DNA from: Platycnemis pennipes
Taxonomy: Eukaryota > Arthropoda > Insecta > Odonata > Platycnemididae
Length of the DNA stretch: 64,000 bases
Reading direction: 5' to 3'
Assembly: GCA_933228895.1 (NCBI GenBank)
Contig: OW121854.1
Location: 58,384,609 to 58,448,608 of the forward strand
Positions 1 through 11,451 of this stretch are shown piece after piece (position 1 is the stretch's first letter; each line of letters begins with the position of its first letter). A program made the translations under genes and the position numbers. Below the pieces are notes generated by a model. The model was given only the letters and a program-made list of their open reading frames with translations. It did no database searches and was not told the origin of the DNA.

Positions 1-1407
1 ACAAAGAAGTTTTCCAATCAAAGCAGACATTGAAAAATGAGAAATTGGGCGTTACCATTCCACTGAAATATTAAATACCTGCTTACTTTTCCAATGCATG
101 CGCTCGAAAAACCATCGATAAACATCATTGCTCGGGAATCCACACAATTCACATGAATGCTTAATGCAAAGTTTCCACTTTTCTCTTTTAAATGAGATTT
201 TAAAATCAACAAGTGTGAGTCAAGGACTCAAGGATGTGTGCGAATATTGGAGAAGCCAATTTTGTTCTGTTGAACTAGCTCAATCGAGTAACATTTCAAC
301 TGGGCGACATCTGTTGACCTACGATCCCTGTCAATTACCGAAGGGCTTAAATCAAATGTTGTCTGAGAGCTCCGAGAGAGAAGCGGAGATCGATCTGAGA
401 GTCTGCTTAAGTGAGTTATTGGTGTTATTATTTGAACTAAGGGCCTTGAATGAATTCTCTTGAGGCGAGGATTGAGTTAGTTTGAGGATCGGCTTGCTTA
501 TCCAAGCCCACGCGTAGGAAAGACACCGCGAGTCCTACACCGGGTGCATTTGATGAGAAAGTCCCAACAAAGGCTATCCACTGGCAATCTGCATAGCGTA
601 GCACATGCCTCGCCAGTAGGCGACAAGAAAATTCAGGACGCGCTTTTCTTACTGCGCTTTTCATTTCCTTTGCGCTATTTTAAACATTCAGATGCGCGAC
701 AATGGTAAAAGAGTGGTTATAAAATAAAAACTGTCTCTATAATACCTTATTAGGGTGTTCTGTCAATATAGATGGGTATAGGTGGACTATTAGGAAACTA
801 TTGATCGAAGAGATTCCGATGGCGATAATCTTTTTCTCCGGCTATTTTACCATTCAGCTCGGCGTACATTTCTTGCCATCATAATTTCTCATCCTTTCCC
901 ATCAATTTCCTCAGTTTTCTCCCTCCTATTAAGTCCTTCAATATTCCGATTCGTCTTATTATCATTGCTTTTCACAATAAAACTGGTCAACTGTGTGCGG
1001 AGTGGAGGGCACTACACAAATTCAGTATTCCTTTGTTCGGATGGGACGATATAGCATGGACTCCATGGCACGAGTCCATAACAGAGCCGACGCGACGCCT
1101 GGTTGTGCTGGTAAGCCGGTCTCTTCTTCAGGGTTTTGTAAAGAGTATCTTCGATCTCAGTCCTCAGGGTGTTAATCAGTAGGCCCCTTGTCGTCTTAGG
1201 TTAAAAGAAGGCTAACACCAACGACGGGTTCCTTCCATTTCTATCATTGTACCTTTCCTTCCGGTCTAAAGCACCATCAAGTGCGGGTATAGACTTGAAA
1301 ACATAATAAATATAGCGCAAATAGTCTTGTTTTACTGTACCCTTTTGAACAACTATAAGAAAAGTAACTTACTTTGCTCGATGTTCGATTCGAACCATTG
1401 GTCTGCC
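1..1407. other. Unassigned AT-rich sequence
   Basis: No repeat family or domain is recognised. A 111-codon plus-strand frame at 128-463 resembles nothing I know and has no visible splice or promoter context, so it is not called as a gene. Confidence 0.4.
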
Positions 1408-1715
1408 CAGTGGCGCACCCAGAAATTTTTAATGGGGGGCCCGATCTTTAGCGGAGTGTAACTAAAATGTTATTTTAATCAGTATATTTTGAATGTTATA
1501 TGTAGTAGGCCATATTTTCTTATGTGTAAGAAGTATTCAACGAATATGGCCATCTCTGGTCTAGTCATACTCGAGTAAAATGATGTAATGAGTTTTTCCT
1601 ATTTTTCCAATTGCTGCTACCATGTGACTGTGACAAAGATTAATTTTGGTTTTGTTGAGAGGTAGCGGAGGGGTGGGGGGGACAGGTCCCCTTTGGCTCC
1701 TCGTGGGTGTGCCAG
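1408..1715. mobile_element. Short non-autonomous DNA element with CAGTGGCG-type termini
   Basis: The left end reads CAGTGGCGCACCC and the right end, read on the opposite strand, CTGGCACACCC. The stretch TGGCGCACCCA pairs with TGGCACACCCA at 10 of 11 positions, so these look like terminal inverted repeats of a MITE about 308 bp long. G-rich tracts next to both ends (1434-1440 and 1668-1681) fit the common arthropod repeats that open with CAGTGGCG and continue into runs of G. There is no coding capacity inside. No target duplication is clear, so the superfamily is not assigned. Confidence 0.45.
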
Positions 1716-1889
1716 GCCGGCACTTCACCAACCTTGATTACCGCGACCGGCTTGATGGCTTGATACCAACACACCATCCACAAATCAGGCTCAGGTCGAA
1801 GTCCTTGACATTCTCACTACCTATATGTTTTTCCCGCAGTTCACCCACACGTTTATCCCCAATCGGCAGCGACGCAAAAAGCGACCGAA

Positions 1890-2560
1890 ATCACCATTTA
1901 CGTCCTTAGCCTTTTGGGGATCGGCTAGCAGGCGCCGTATATTCGATTTCGTCTCGCTGAATCGTGATCCTTTGCCGACGCCGCCACCGCCTCCGTTTCA
2001 ATTTTCGGAGGTTCGGCCCACAACAAATGGGCGTGTAATTTTCCACGAGGGGGGGAGAGAGAAAAAAAGTGGTCCGCGGAGTGGGAAAGGCGCACCAAAA
2101 CCGGAGCAGACTCAGTGCGAATGGCCGACGAACTGTTTTCATTCCTCCTCCCCCCCCCCACGTCCCTTACAACCTCCTCCACACTCCCCTTTTTCCCGTC
2201 CGTGTCCATTTATGGACTCACTTGTCGACGCCCACGAGGCGCGACGAGAACGTTTCGCACCCACTTCTATTTCGCTCCTTCTGCATCCACGTTTCCGGAC
2301 GCCCGCGCGCTACTTACGGGTGACGGGGTCGATGTAATGCGCATGCCCCCCCTCCCCCTTAAGAAGGATACACTAAAGAAAATAAAAGGGCAGTAAGCGC
2401 ACGCCTTGGCCCCCACGGCCTGACCACGCGCGTGGGCCCAGGAGATATCTGGTTTCGATTTTCATCCAGTGGGATGTCGCGTGGGCGAGGAGAATCCGGA
2501 GCGACGCGAAATATTTCGTTTCCCACGCCCATTTAGACTTTTCTGACGCGTTGACCAGAC
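1890..2560. promoter_or_regulatory. CpG-rich island with pyrimidine tracts
   Basis: Base composition shifts sharply from AT-rich to GC-rich with many CpG. Frames are open on both strands at once, as expected from composition alone, and none shows a domain. It could be a promoter, a 5' exon or an old GC-rich repeat. Long C and T tracts lie near 2145-2200. Confidence 0.3.
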
Positions 2561-3477
2561 GTCTCGCTCAGCTGTTACTGTCTATTATTCCGATTAGGGT
2601 AGGTTTTACTGGAGAATCCCTAATCTGCTGAACTCCGCTTTTAGTCCATGTTAAATAAATAAAAAGTTCACTGGAACAATTTCCACACTTTAATCCCTTC
2701 CACACCTCCGACCTTGGTTTCGGCACATTTTGTCATCATCTTTGGTGGAAATTGTAGAGCTTGGTTGAAAGTTCCTGGCACTTGCGCATTAACCCATTTT
2801 TTACCTAGACGGATCTCATTTTAATATTTTGCAGCTAAAAGGAGGTTATTTTGAACAAAAGGAATTCTCTTCTGTGGCATCTCTCGAACCACTAGTAATC
2901 TCTTCAATTCTCACCGCTTATCCTTCTTTTTTGTGTCGTATCAAAGTGCTAGGAACCTTCAACTGAACTATACCAGTGATCTTTATATTTATTTAACATG
3001 GATATCAATCGTTTCCACAAAGTAAATGCCGATACGCTTTCATACATCCGCTTTTAGTAGTAGGTTTTGATGGTGTGTTCTGGCTAGAATAACTAGAAAG
3101 TCGCTTAGAATTAAAAAGTCACGTGTAAATTAAACTGAATGTTTTTCATACACTGAACCATGAATTTTCACCAAGTTGAAGACGTATATATTATCCTCAG
3201 TGCGCAACGCGTATTCGTTCATAGGCATTTGAATACCCGAATTAATAATTGGGTACCCGACGTGTACATGTGTAACCCAATAAAATACAAAGGCAACCAC
3301 TTGAGCGTCTCGGTGAATACCCGAATTTATTTATTATTAGTTTTTTTTTTACCAGAGTTTAAATGGACATGTGAGTCATTCCACGTCCTCTACGTATCAA
3401 ACACACTTTCAGAAAAATTTAAGATTGCCCTGCACTCATATAAAAATATATCAATGCTTCTGCGGTTTTTTATCACT
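2561..3477. other. AT-rich sequence with a small direct repeat
   Basis: The decamer GAATACCCGA occurs at 3231-3240 and 3315-3324. A plus-strand frame at 3160-3609 runs into a LINE-A 3' end and is judged non-coding. Confidence 0.35.
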
Positions 3478-3562
3478 CATCTACATCTACGTAATACCCT
3501 GCGAACCACCGCGAGGGTGTGTGACAGGGGGCTAACAATAAGATCACCAAACATGCACCATT
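3478..3562 (-). mobile_element. LINE-A 3' end, copy A1
   Basis: The minus strand carries the family hairpin (CCCTG...GCAGGG), the GGTATTA-type end and two ATGTAG-type tail units; the tail lies on the left. Only about 85 bp remain, so the insertion is strongly 5'-truncated or decayed. Confidence 0.7.
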
Positions 3563-4659
3563 TACTTGAAAAAGGTGCTACTAAGACCTACTTGATACAA
3601 CTGCCATGAAACTCCGGTCAAGGCCTTCAGTTTTTTCAAAGTCAGATAATTTGATCCCTAAGTTCTGAGTCAGCAAGGACTAATAATTTTTAAAATATTT
3701 CCGACTTCAATGGAGAGGGCATTCTCAGCATCCACATTGTCGGCATGGAAAGAAGACGGTTACGGAGGCCTTTAATCAAATCGCTTGACTCAGTCTTTAA
3801 ACGACCGAGAGGGGTTAAAGTGTGAGCTAGTATGTTATTTATGAGGTCAAAAAATCGAAAGATAATTTGGGCTATAAGATTCTGGGTCATTATCCACGGA
3901 AATGGGTCTGGCGTTCTGTTAAAGGAAATTAAAATTCTCGATTCTACACCCCTAGGTTTTCGTCCATTGGACGGCCTCTTCAGACAAAAATATCGAGGGC
4001 CTATTTTTTTCAATGCGTCTTTGTGTTTTTAAACAACTCTGCCACATTTTTATCACGTTGCCTGATGCTGGGGGCTGCATGAATTTTCCGGTGGTACTGT
4101 ACACCCCATAAGACATGGAAAATGATTATAATGTGGATACTACATTTGTAATACTTTTTACGGAATTGAAATCATTTCTAATTGAGGGAGATATTTCTGA
4201 CATTGCTTCCGCAAATGCTAAAATTGAAGCACGGATAATTATAGAATCAGTTGAAACAAATTTATTTAATCACAATAATACATGATAATATCTGTGACCA
4301 CTAACTTTTAAGGGTGTGATGAGGTCTTTCCTCATTATCTCTCTTCTTATTTTGGTTCATTAAAATGGCTACTCGATGCTATTAAGCTGTAGCACTAATC
4401 CCATTCGATTGAGCGTTCTCCTGCAATGTGAGTTCAATGCGACTGTCAATTCAACGCATCTTCAATGCAATCGCTCAGAACAAATAGAAATTAATCTTTT
4501 GTTTTGAGTGTATTATCATTTAGATTTATTTTATTCGCTCCAGTCAAGCACTAAATAGTGAACAGGGCCCTGGATTCAAATATAATTAAAATATTAACGA
4601 AATTTATAATAATTACTGAGTTATCTGCCGGTGAGGGCAGGTTCTAATGGAGCTTTTTT
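3563..4659. other. Unassigned sequence
   Basis: No repeat or domain is recognised. Overlapping short frames on both strands around 3690-4030 look like composition shadows. Confidence 0.35.
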
Positions 4660-5290
4660 ACTTATTCGCTTTTAATAGCATATTCGGGCGGGAGATTCCT
4701 AGGAGTAATTCTTTTTTTACAATACGCATTACTCACACCACACAAAGTCAAAAAATCTTTTCTTTTCCTCCCTCTTCCTTGTTTGCCCAGCATTCTACCT
4801 TCAATTACGACCTTCCACATCTCATTGTCACTGATTACTTCTTTAATGCGTCCTATCAGCCTGCTTAATTTCCGCCAAAAGCTTTCTTTCTTTCGCCAAT
4901 ATGCCAGAAACATGTTCAACAGATCTTACTTATGTTGAATACCCTTACTTCTTTCTTCCACATTTTCGTCCATCTTACATTTTGCATTCTCCTTCGCACC
5001 CACATCTCAAAAGCCTCCGGTTAAATTTGGTAATTTCTCGCCAGACACTACATCCCTAGTCTATACTGTACCATGCCCTACATCAAGCCCTTAACCTTAA
5101 CCAACCTTTTCTGATCCTTTATATATTTTAACCTTTATACCTTTTCTCAGGTTTCGCGGCAGCGTTTCTCTTCAGCTACCTACTTATCCAAAGCAATTCT
5201 CCTAATATATTACTGCTTTGCCACCTTAGTTCTAATACCACTTTAGTTCCTTACCTTTTCTACTTGTTCCAACCAATACCTAATTGTTTT
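4660..5290 (-). pseudogene. LINE-B reverse-transcriptase C-terminal remnant
   Basis: The minus strand encodes the tail of a non-LTR retrotransposon polyprotein. From upstream to downstream one can read a decayed E-M-W-V-R-R-R-M block (about 5010-4970), then a W-R-K-L-x-R-L-I-G-R-I block, then 'VIEGRMLGKQGRGRKR' inside the frame 4919-4662. This spacing matches the other LINE-B pieces in the window and the C-terminal region of RTE-like elements. Stops and frameshifts separate the blocks and no endonuclease or catalytic reverse-transcriptase domain remains. It is a dead copy. Confidence 0.65.
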
Positions 5291-5413
5291 TACGTTCAAT
5301 CTGGCCTAATTTTTCACATGAAGCACATATAATAGTTTTTTTTTGCAATTCGTCTTCATTGCAAATCTACGTTTTATGTCATCTATCAACATGCCGTCTC
5401 TCCTTATCGATCA

Positions 5414-5485
5414 ACATATACGGAATAACCTGCGAGCCACCTCGAAGGTGTGAGGCAAGGGGCTGAAATGCTATCAAACAAGCAT
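5414..5485 (-). mobile_element. LINE-A 3' end, degenerate copy A2
   Basis: The plus strand shows a diverged version of the reverse-complement hairpin (CCTGCGAGCCACC, then GGTGTGAGGCAAGGGG) and a remnant of the ACCAAACATGCA block. The tail repeats are lost. Confidence 0.45.
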
Positions 5486-8167
5486 TTTCTACGAAAACTA
5501 TTAGTTTTATTTTACTTAATAAGAGTTAGTTATTCTTATGTCATTCACATGCAGCCAAACAATAGCATGCATGAAAGAATGTAGAATATGGCAATGTTTA
5601 TTCACGTTAGAAGTTACGTTTGAATATATTAGAATTTTTTTTATTAAATGGGCATGTAAATGTGCAGTTAAAATTGGTGCCAAGAGTTAAATTCTTGTTT
5701 AAATGCACTAGAAACTACCCATGTTACACCTGCCTATTCGAATATCTGTCACCTATGACCTCGTATTACTCGCCGGAAGAAGGAGATTTTAAATCTATCC
5801 GTTCAGCAGTCGATCAGTTGATTGAGAACTCCTGAAAGACCTTAGCCACAAATGTGTTCCAAAACATTCAGCAAAATGAGGGAGGGGGCTTGTTCCCTAC
5901 CATCGACGGAGAAAAACGAGGGAAAGTATTCCAAAGGGCTGTTTTGGGTCGCCGCAAATGATCGAGTCTCGTTGTCTCTTTCGGCGTGACCTTTTGTGTC
6001 TCCCAGGAGATAGCCCTCCTTCCTTGGTCATTTCCTGCTCTCATCATTCTTTGTAGTCGTGTGAGTAAAGGAAGGGGAAGAGGTAAATAGTACAGAGGGG
6101 AGGAAGAGACAGCCTGACCTTCCTCTTTCCCCTCCTCCTCTCTTTTAACAGCTCCTTCAAAGGCATCCGCCCTCACGGTTCCCCGTCAGATGTTTCGGGC
6201 CACTCGTGACTCGACAACCCCTTTAACTGTCTGCTCACTCCTCATTCTCTCGCTTCCTCTTTTCCACTCGACACCAAAGGGAGGGAAGAAGGTTTGGGGC
6301 CATGCCAAAGATAGGAAATTTCATTAGCATCACGTCACTGGGATTTTCTCGTACGCAATAGGCATTCTTGCCCAATTACATGTTTCTCCACGTGACACTC
6401 GCCAGATCCGACATGGAAAATATTTCACTGCAGTGTGAAGCTACATTGTAACGTACACCATCACCTCGTTTGGAATTTTTGGATGAAGGTGGTCGCTGAA
6501 CAATGCATTTGGAGAATACCGTTGTAGCCCTAGGTTGTTACTAAGTGGCCATAACTCAAAACCCTTGCTGTAGATGTAATGGAAAGGTTAGTAAGAAGAT
6601 CGCCTTCGAGATAGTCGTTATCAGTTACGAAAAGTGGACCTTTGGGTAAAATAATGTGAAGAATTGGAGGCGTTTGAGTTGAGGGCATGGGAAATGATGG
6701 AGAAAGTACAATCGGTAGATAGGAGGACAAATAGTGAGATTCTACCCATGGTTGAGGGGGAATGATTACCCAAAACAAAAATAAAGAGGTGGTAATGAAA
6801 GTAAAGACCAATGAAATAAAAGCGACTTTGTAGAGGAGGCTGTTATGAAAGTTTGCGTGTTTAAGGCAGTGGGAGGGAGGTAAATGATTGGCATATTGTA
6901 AGAAATGAAGGGAGGGACTAATTAATGCTTAACTTAAGAGGGACTTAAGCTGAGTATTGTGAATAATTATGAAATAGAGAAACAATTTAAATTGGCAGAA
7001 GATCGAAGAGTGGTCCATAAATGTAATCCATACATCACTTATGATAACAAAACCATAGCATGCCACGACAAGTGCAGTTAAACGTAACTGAATGCAATGA
7101 ATATATTCAGACAGCTAGCCAAACGTACAACTGAGGGCTTGAACGTTTCTACCCATTTAAAACGAGTAGAGCGGTTGCCTTTTAGTTCGTTGGAGATAAC
7201 GATGAGGCGGGAATAAATACGCAAATAAGGATGGCGTAATTTCACCTTTGTCCTGAAGGCTACAATCACCTTCACCGCAGCAAATATGAGAGAGAAAAAT
7301 GTATACTTAAGCTCCTGTTATGTGTTATAGTAGATTATACCATTCGCAATAAAATGTTTAAACTCCAAAATTTGAGCAGCACAAGCGGGAAAGTTGTTAC
7401 AATCATTCAGAAGAAATTTCTATTCTGTTTGAAGTAGTAGTTTGTAGTATTTGTTTCAAACGAATCAAATAAATTTCTGTCTTAAATAACCGTCGTTAAG
7501 GACGTTCAGTAGGGGCATGTCTAGACCCTAAATCCTCCACCTGAAAACCATCAGAGAATCTGATGACTCGGCATTACTCGCGCACCAAAAATGAAGCTGT
7601 TTCTTAAAAATACTCATCATCTATCATTAGCTGAGGAATCGAAAGAAAATAGCTGGTCGTCACTCTCGGTCATCTCATCACCATAAAAAGGATGAATATA
7701 AGTAGATAGATGTTATCGTCATAGTTCACTGCCAACTCCCAAAGCATACATGCAAAATGCTAAGATGGTGAAAGGAAAAAAACAAGGTAGTTGGTGAAAA
7801 ATGTTCAATTTCATAACAGGCTAAATTTTATGATAATCTAAGATCACAGATCAATAAAATATCCAAACTTTACATAACTAATTTTATTAGGATGAAATAA
7901 TTATTAAAATAAAATTTCGTATAAATGTAAACGTTACATTTTATGACATCACCTTAGTCTGGTCTGAAACTGGTCATCAGTAGATACAATAAGATGTGAA
8001 AATTTACAAAGTATTTCTGTTTTAGCTATGAAAAATACATTTTGAATATTTTGATCTATCACTTATGTGTAGTTCATTCTTTATCGAGGACAAATGTTTC
8101 GTAAGTAGAATTTAGACTCAAATTGATTTAATTTTAGTCATTCACGGATAATCGGAGAGGTTACTCC
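5486..8167. other. Unassigned sequence left of the tandem transposon
   Basis: There is a purine/pyrimidine-biased stretch at about 5868-6290 and otherwise AT-rich DNA. No repeat family, exon or domain is recognised. Short frames at 5620-5835 and 6530-6811 have no supporting features. Confidence 0.35.
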
Positions 8168-8189
8168 TTAAGGCGAATGGTGAGTGGCC
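8168..8189. repeat. Left TTAA and 5' terminal inverted repeat of copy 1
   Basis: TTAA at 8168-8171 is followed by GGCGAATGGTGAGTGGCC (8172-8189). It pairs at 15 of 18 positions with the inverted right end of the same element. Confidence 0.8.
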
Positions 8190-8849
8190 TATGGTGTGAA
8201 TCTCCCCTGCCGAGATGGAACCACAGTCGATGACTGTCAGCGCTCCATGACATTAACTAAGTGACCTGACGATTCCCAAATATGGCCTTGGTCTCCCCTC
8301 GGACACCGGCTGCACCCTCCCCTACATCGCCCATACCCTTGCCACGCTCCTAACATTGCAACATCGCAGCAGTTTTACAATGTCTCGCTCGGACTGCGGC
8401 GTCTAGCCAGAATATCTCGCCTCAGCTGCCTCGGGCGTGAACGGGCAACCTATCCTTTTCCTTGTCTGTGGGAACTGGGAAGCCGTCGCAAGCATTGGTC
8501 ATTATTCTTTATTCATCGTTTTCTGCAATTTATTTTTCACTATTTGGATCGGAAAAAGACTGCATGATGACTGGCGAAAAGTTTGTCCTAAAAATGGAAC
8601 AATGCGGCGGAAGCCTCGAATCCCAAGGATGTTCATCAGAAGCCACTGGGTAGCCTCGAAAACAATCCACATCGTTCTTGCTAAATGAAAAATATTCTAC
8701 AGCACGTGGGAAGGTAGGAAATAAGACGAGTTCAAAGGGGTCGACAGGAGAGGAATTAGGAATTTGCTGTCCAGCAGCGCATCACACATCACCATTGCTA
8801 TGATAATTATTTATCATAGTTCTTTTACAGATTAAAGGTAGGATTTGAC

Positions 8850-9130
8850 AAAGCATCTCCATTCACTGTCAACCCTCTCATCTCGGCGTACTTTTTTTGC
8901 ATCCGGACCACTTTCCAACACCCTTCATCTGACATGCTTCACAACCCTCTTCTCCTTTTTCCAAGCATTCCACCCTCAACAGCTATCTTCAACATCCTCT
9001 CGCCACCTTATATCTACTCGCCCCAGTGACATGCTTTGTCTTATCCTGATTTCCAAATATCTTCCCTCCCCCAACATGTCCTCTGCATCCGCTTTAGTTT
9101 TCTTTTCGCTCCGTCCTACGAAGATGACGG
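8850..9130 (-). pseudogene. LINE-B remnant inside transposon copy 1
   Basis: The minus strand has a segment close at nucleotide level to the LINE-B 'VIEGRMLG' region at about 4780 (for example TTGAGGGTGGAATGCTTGG against TTGAAGGTAGAATGCTGGG). It is broken by stops. The same remnant sits at the corresponding place in copy 2 (about 13630-13890). The plus-strand frame 8845-9351 is its shadow. Confidence 0.45.
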
Positions 9131-9400
9131 CACGAAAGATGTCTGGATCACTTTTCAGGTGGCGAACCAGAATGCTATGTTATAGCATTCTAATGTGTGC
9201 TAAATACCTGCTTCTATCTTCTATGCTGAAGTGTTATACGTTAAGTTACTTCAGAACGGAGTTCAAAAAGGAGTCCTTGTTCTGTTCCCTCTGTAAAAAA
9301 GCGCAGCTTATTCTAGGCAAAATTGGAATAAAATACTTATCAACAGAGTAAAAAAGGCTTCAGGTAGGCATTCCTTGATATCAAATCGGCTGTAACAGAA

Positions 9401-9495
9401 CCCAAGGATAGATTATCGTAGGCAAATAAATGGATACGTAAAGGTAAGAAAGTATGAGGGAGTAAAGAGGTTCGTTGAGAAGAGTGCAGATACTA
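9401..9495 (+). pseudogene. LINE-C-like C-terminal tail inside copy 1
   Basis: The plus strand reads an open P-R-I-D-Y-R-R-Q-I-N-G-Y block, then K-R-F-V-E-K-S-A-D. This is the usual end of RTE-type polyproteins ('GRPR', Y-x-x-Q, K-R, A-D-R). The preceding part of the domain survives only in copy 2; copy 1 has a deletion that joins 9400 directly to this block. Confidence 0.6.
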
Positions 9496-9620
9496 CTGAT
9501 AAGAGTGAGTAGAGCTACAGCATAGGTACCAATTTTCGGATTGATGGCTGCTAATGACTGAGGAGTAATTCGGTGCATTAACATGAATTTCCTATTCTTT
9601 AGCCAACATTGCCGGCAGTA

Positions 9621-11451
9621 TCATGTAATTGAAACTTTAAAAATTTTATAGGTGATTAATTCATCTTTGGTAATAATAGATGTACCTACTTTAACACTGT
9701 TCAAACTTTTATTTCCGATTCTCATATTTCCATGGATCGGAAGTCTAGGGTCAATTATTTCGGGATGCAAGGCTTTATTATAAAATTCAAGAAAATGGTT
9801 TTCCATGCGATTCTTCCATAATTCACAATTCCGGAAGATTATTTGGATTTTACAGTCAATAGGAGTTCACACCATAAAATTACAAAAGGAATATCGGGAA
9901 ACATATAATTGTCCCTGAATTTCGCAGTAATAATTATGGTTTAAAACCATTGGGTTTTCTTGAGTTTAAGATCTTTTTTCAAACAAAAACACTTTATTTC
10001 CTTAGCTGCCTGTTTTAATGTCATATGTTCCGATGATATTGGACATTTTACTTCAATGATGCCCCATTATTTGTTTTTCCATCAGGTGTTGCTGCTAGGA
10101 AACAGTGTTCGGGATCAACAAAAAGGACGGACACTCTTACTACCCGTTAACTCCTCATATTTCTTAATCGCATTAAGTTCATTTAGGCTACCATATCTCA
10201 TTGCATCATTTTCAAATGACTCGGCATAAAACAGTCTTTTCACAAGTGGTTTTCCTTCTCCTACAAATAACACCAAAATTTGATTACGTCAATCAAATCC
10301 GTCTATCATCAAACCATTGCTCCCATTCCGTTTGGACCCGCGTCTCTCTTGTTAGAATGGTACGTTCATCCACATCAGTGGGTGGTGCCACCTATCAGGG
10401 ATGACCGGGGGGTGCTTTGTTTTTTGTATTGTCGCTACTGCTGCCTAGCGATAGTGTGTAAATAATAAATAAATGAAGTGTTGTTCTTCATCTTACGCAA
10501 CTTATAAAGGAGTAAGTTTTATATTTCACATTCACCACGGCTAACATCTCTCTCAAGAGCTTCTATTGACCCCTCAACCGTCAATTTCTTCGTCAGCTCT
10601 TCGATTTCTACATCCATTTCCTATTCGTCCATGTCCAATTTCTGACAGAACTCTCCATAATCCTTAGTTTCTTTTGCCTCATAAATTTCCCTAACTTTCC
10701 TCTTAGGCTTTTTTACAAGGCCCCTCCTAGTTGACTGTAAGCCTTTGCTCGCCAAGTCTGTGTATACTTTTGAAAGGGCTTCTTCCACATATCCTTTTCT
10801 ACGCAGAATAATTCCACACTGGTCCCAGCTGAAAATCAAGCCCCTGCACCCTGCACACGATGAGCATACAAACTACTTTTTCCGCGGTTCACTTGCTTGC
10901 CTCCCACAAACTTTGCCACTAACGACATAAAATTCTATGCCAGATTACTAGTATCAATCATGGCTAGCATAATTGATTTCCATACCTAGGGTTTCAATAA
11001 TTCGTTGACTCTTTCCAGGGCACCCATCTCCTTGTCGTTGAAAATGTTTTCCCTCCCCTCCTGATCATTGCAGTTATGTACTTTGCAATTCGAGTGCTGT
11101 TGAATACGTGAAGCGGCCTGTTTTTTAGATGTCTAGTCAACTAGTGAGTCGCAGCCACATTTTTCTTTTACTTTCTTTTGTTAGAACTAGTTTCAATTCA
11201 GGGTGTTCATCCAGAATTTTGAAGATGGATTTTGTATAACATTTAACCTCGTGATTAGAACAATCACTTTTCTTAACCAGTTTCCCACATTGAACGGATT
11301 CACGCACCTTTTCAAAAGCACTCGAATCACCACTGCCTACGAGGAAATGGTATTGCAAGAAAAGTAATTGCATCTCCTCGCTCCATCGAAATGCCCGAAC
11401 AGACATGTCAGCTTCCATGCCACGTGATGATCCACTTATGGTGACCAACAA
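9621..11451 (-). pseudogene. YqaJ/lambda-exonuclease-domain protein, decayed (copy 1)
   Basis: Read on the minus strand with frameshifts, the pieces line up in the order usual for arthropod YqaJ-domain proteins. First come an N-terminal segment of unknown fold (11451-11137, with R-W-S-E-E-M) and a basic segment (10839-10621, with 'KDYGEFCQKLDMDE' and then a stop in place of one residue). The nuclease domain follows from about 10335 to 9640: W-F-D-D-R-R, 'SNFGVICRRR', 'AMRYGSLNEL', 'FLAATPDG' (PDG at 10086-10078), 'EVKCP' (10054-10040), Y-x-x-E-I-Q-G-Q-L and 'FMVWTP'. The PDG aspartate and the E and K of EVK are the metal-binding and catalytic residues of this PD-(D/E)XK family. PDG and EVKCP are one frame apart, several stops occur, and a 197-bp insertion splits the gene at 10350-10546. 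It cannot encode an intact protein. YqaJ domains are known in ISL2EU-type transposons, which supports an element-borne gene rather than a host gene. Confidence 0.72.
10350..10546. mobile_element. 197-bp insertion in copy 1 with TGTTAG...CTAACA ends
   Basis: Copy 2 lacks this block. It begins TGTTAG, ends CTAACA, and is flanked on both sides by TCTCTCT (10343-10349 and 10547-10553). The inverted hexamer ends and 7-bp flank look like a small transposon with target duplication. The flank lies in a CT-rich tract, so the duplication is only suggestive. Confidence 0.5.

Noticed and set aside
1825..2337. 170-codon plus-strand frame
   Set aside because: Lies in a CpG island where opposite-strand frames are open too; low-complexity proline and arginine content and no domain.
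3160..3609. 149-codon plus-strand frame
   Set aside because: Its last third reads backward through a LINE-A 3' end (3478-3562); no motif elsewhere.
8845..9351. 168-codon plus-strand frame inside transposon copy 1
   Set aside because: It is antisense to a LINE-B remnant and is not open in copy 2.
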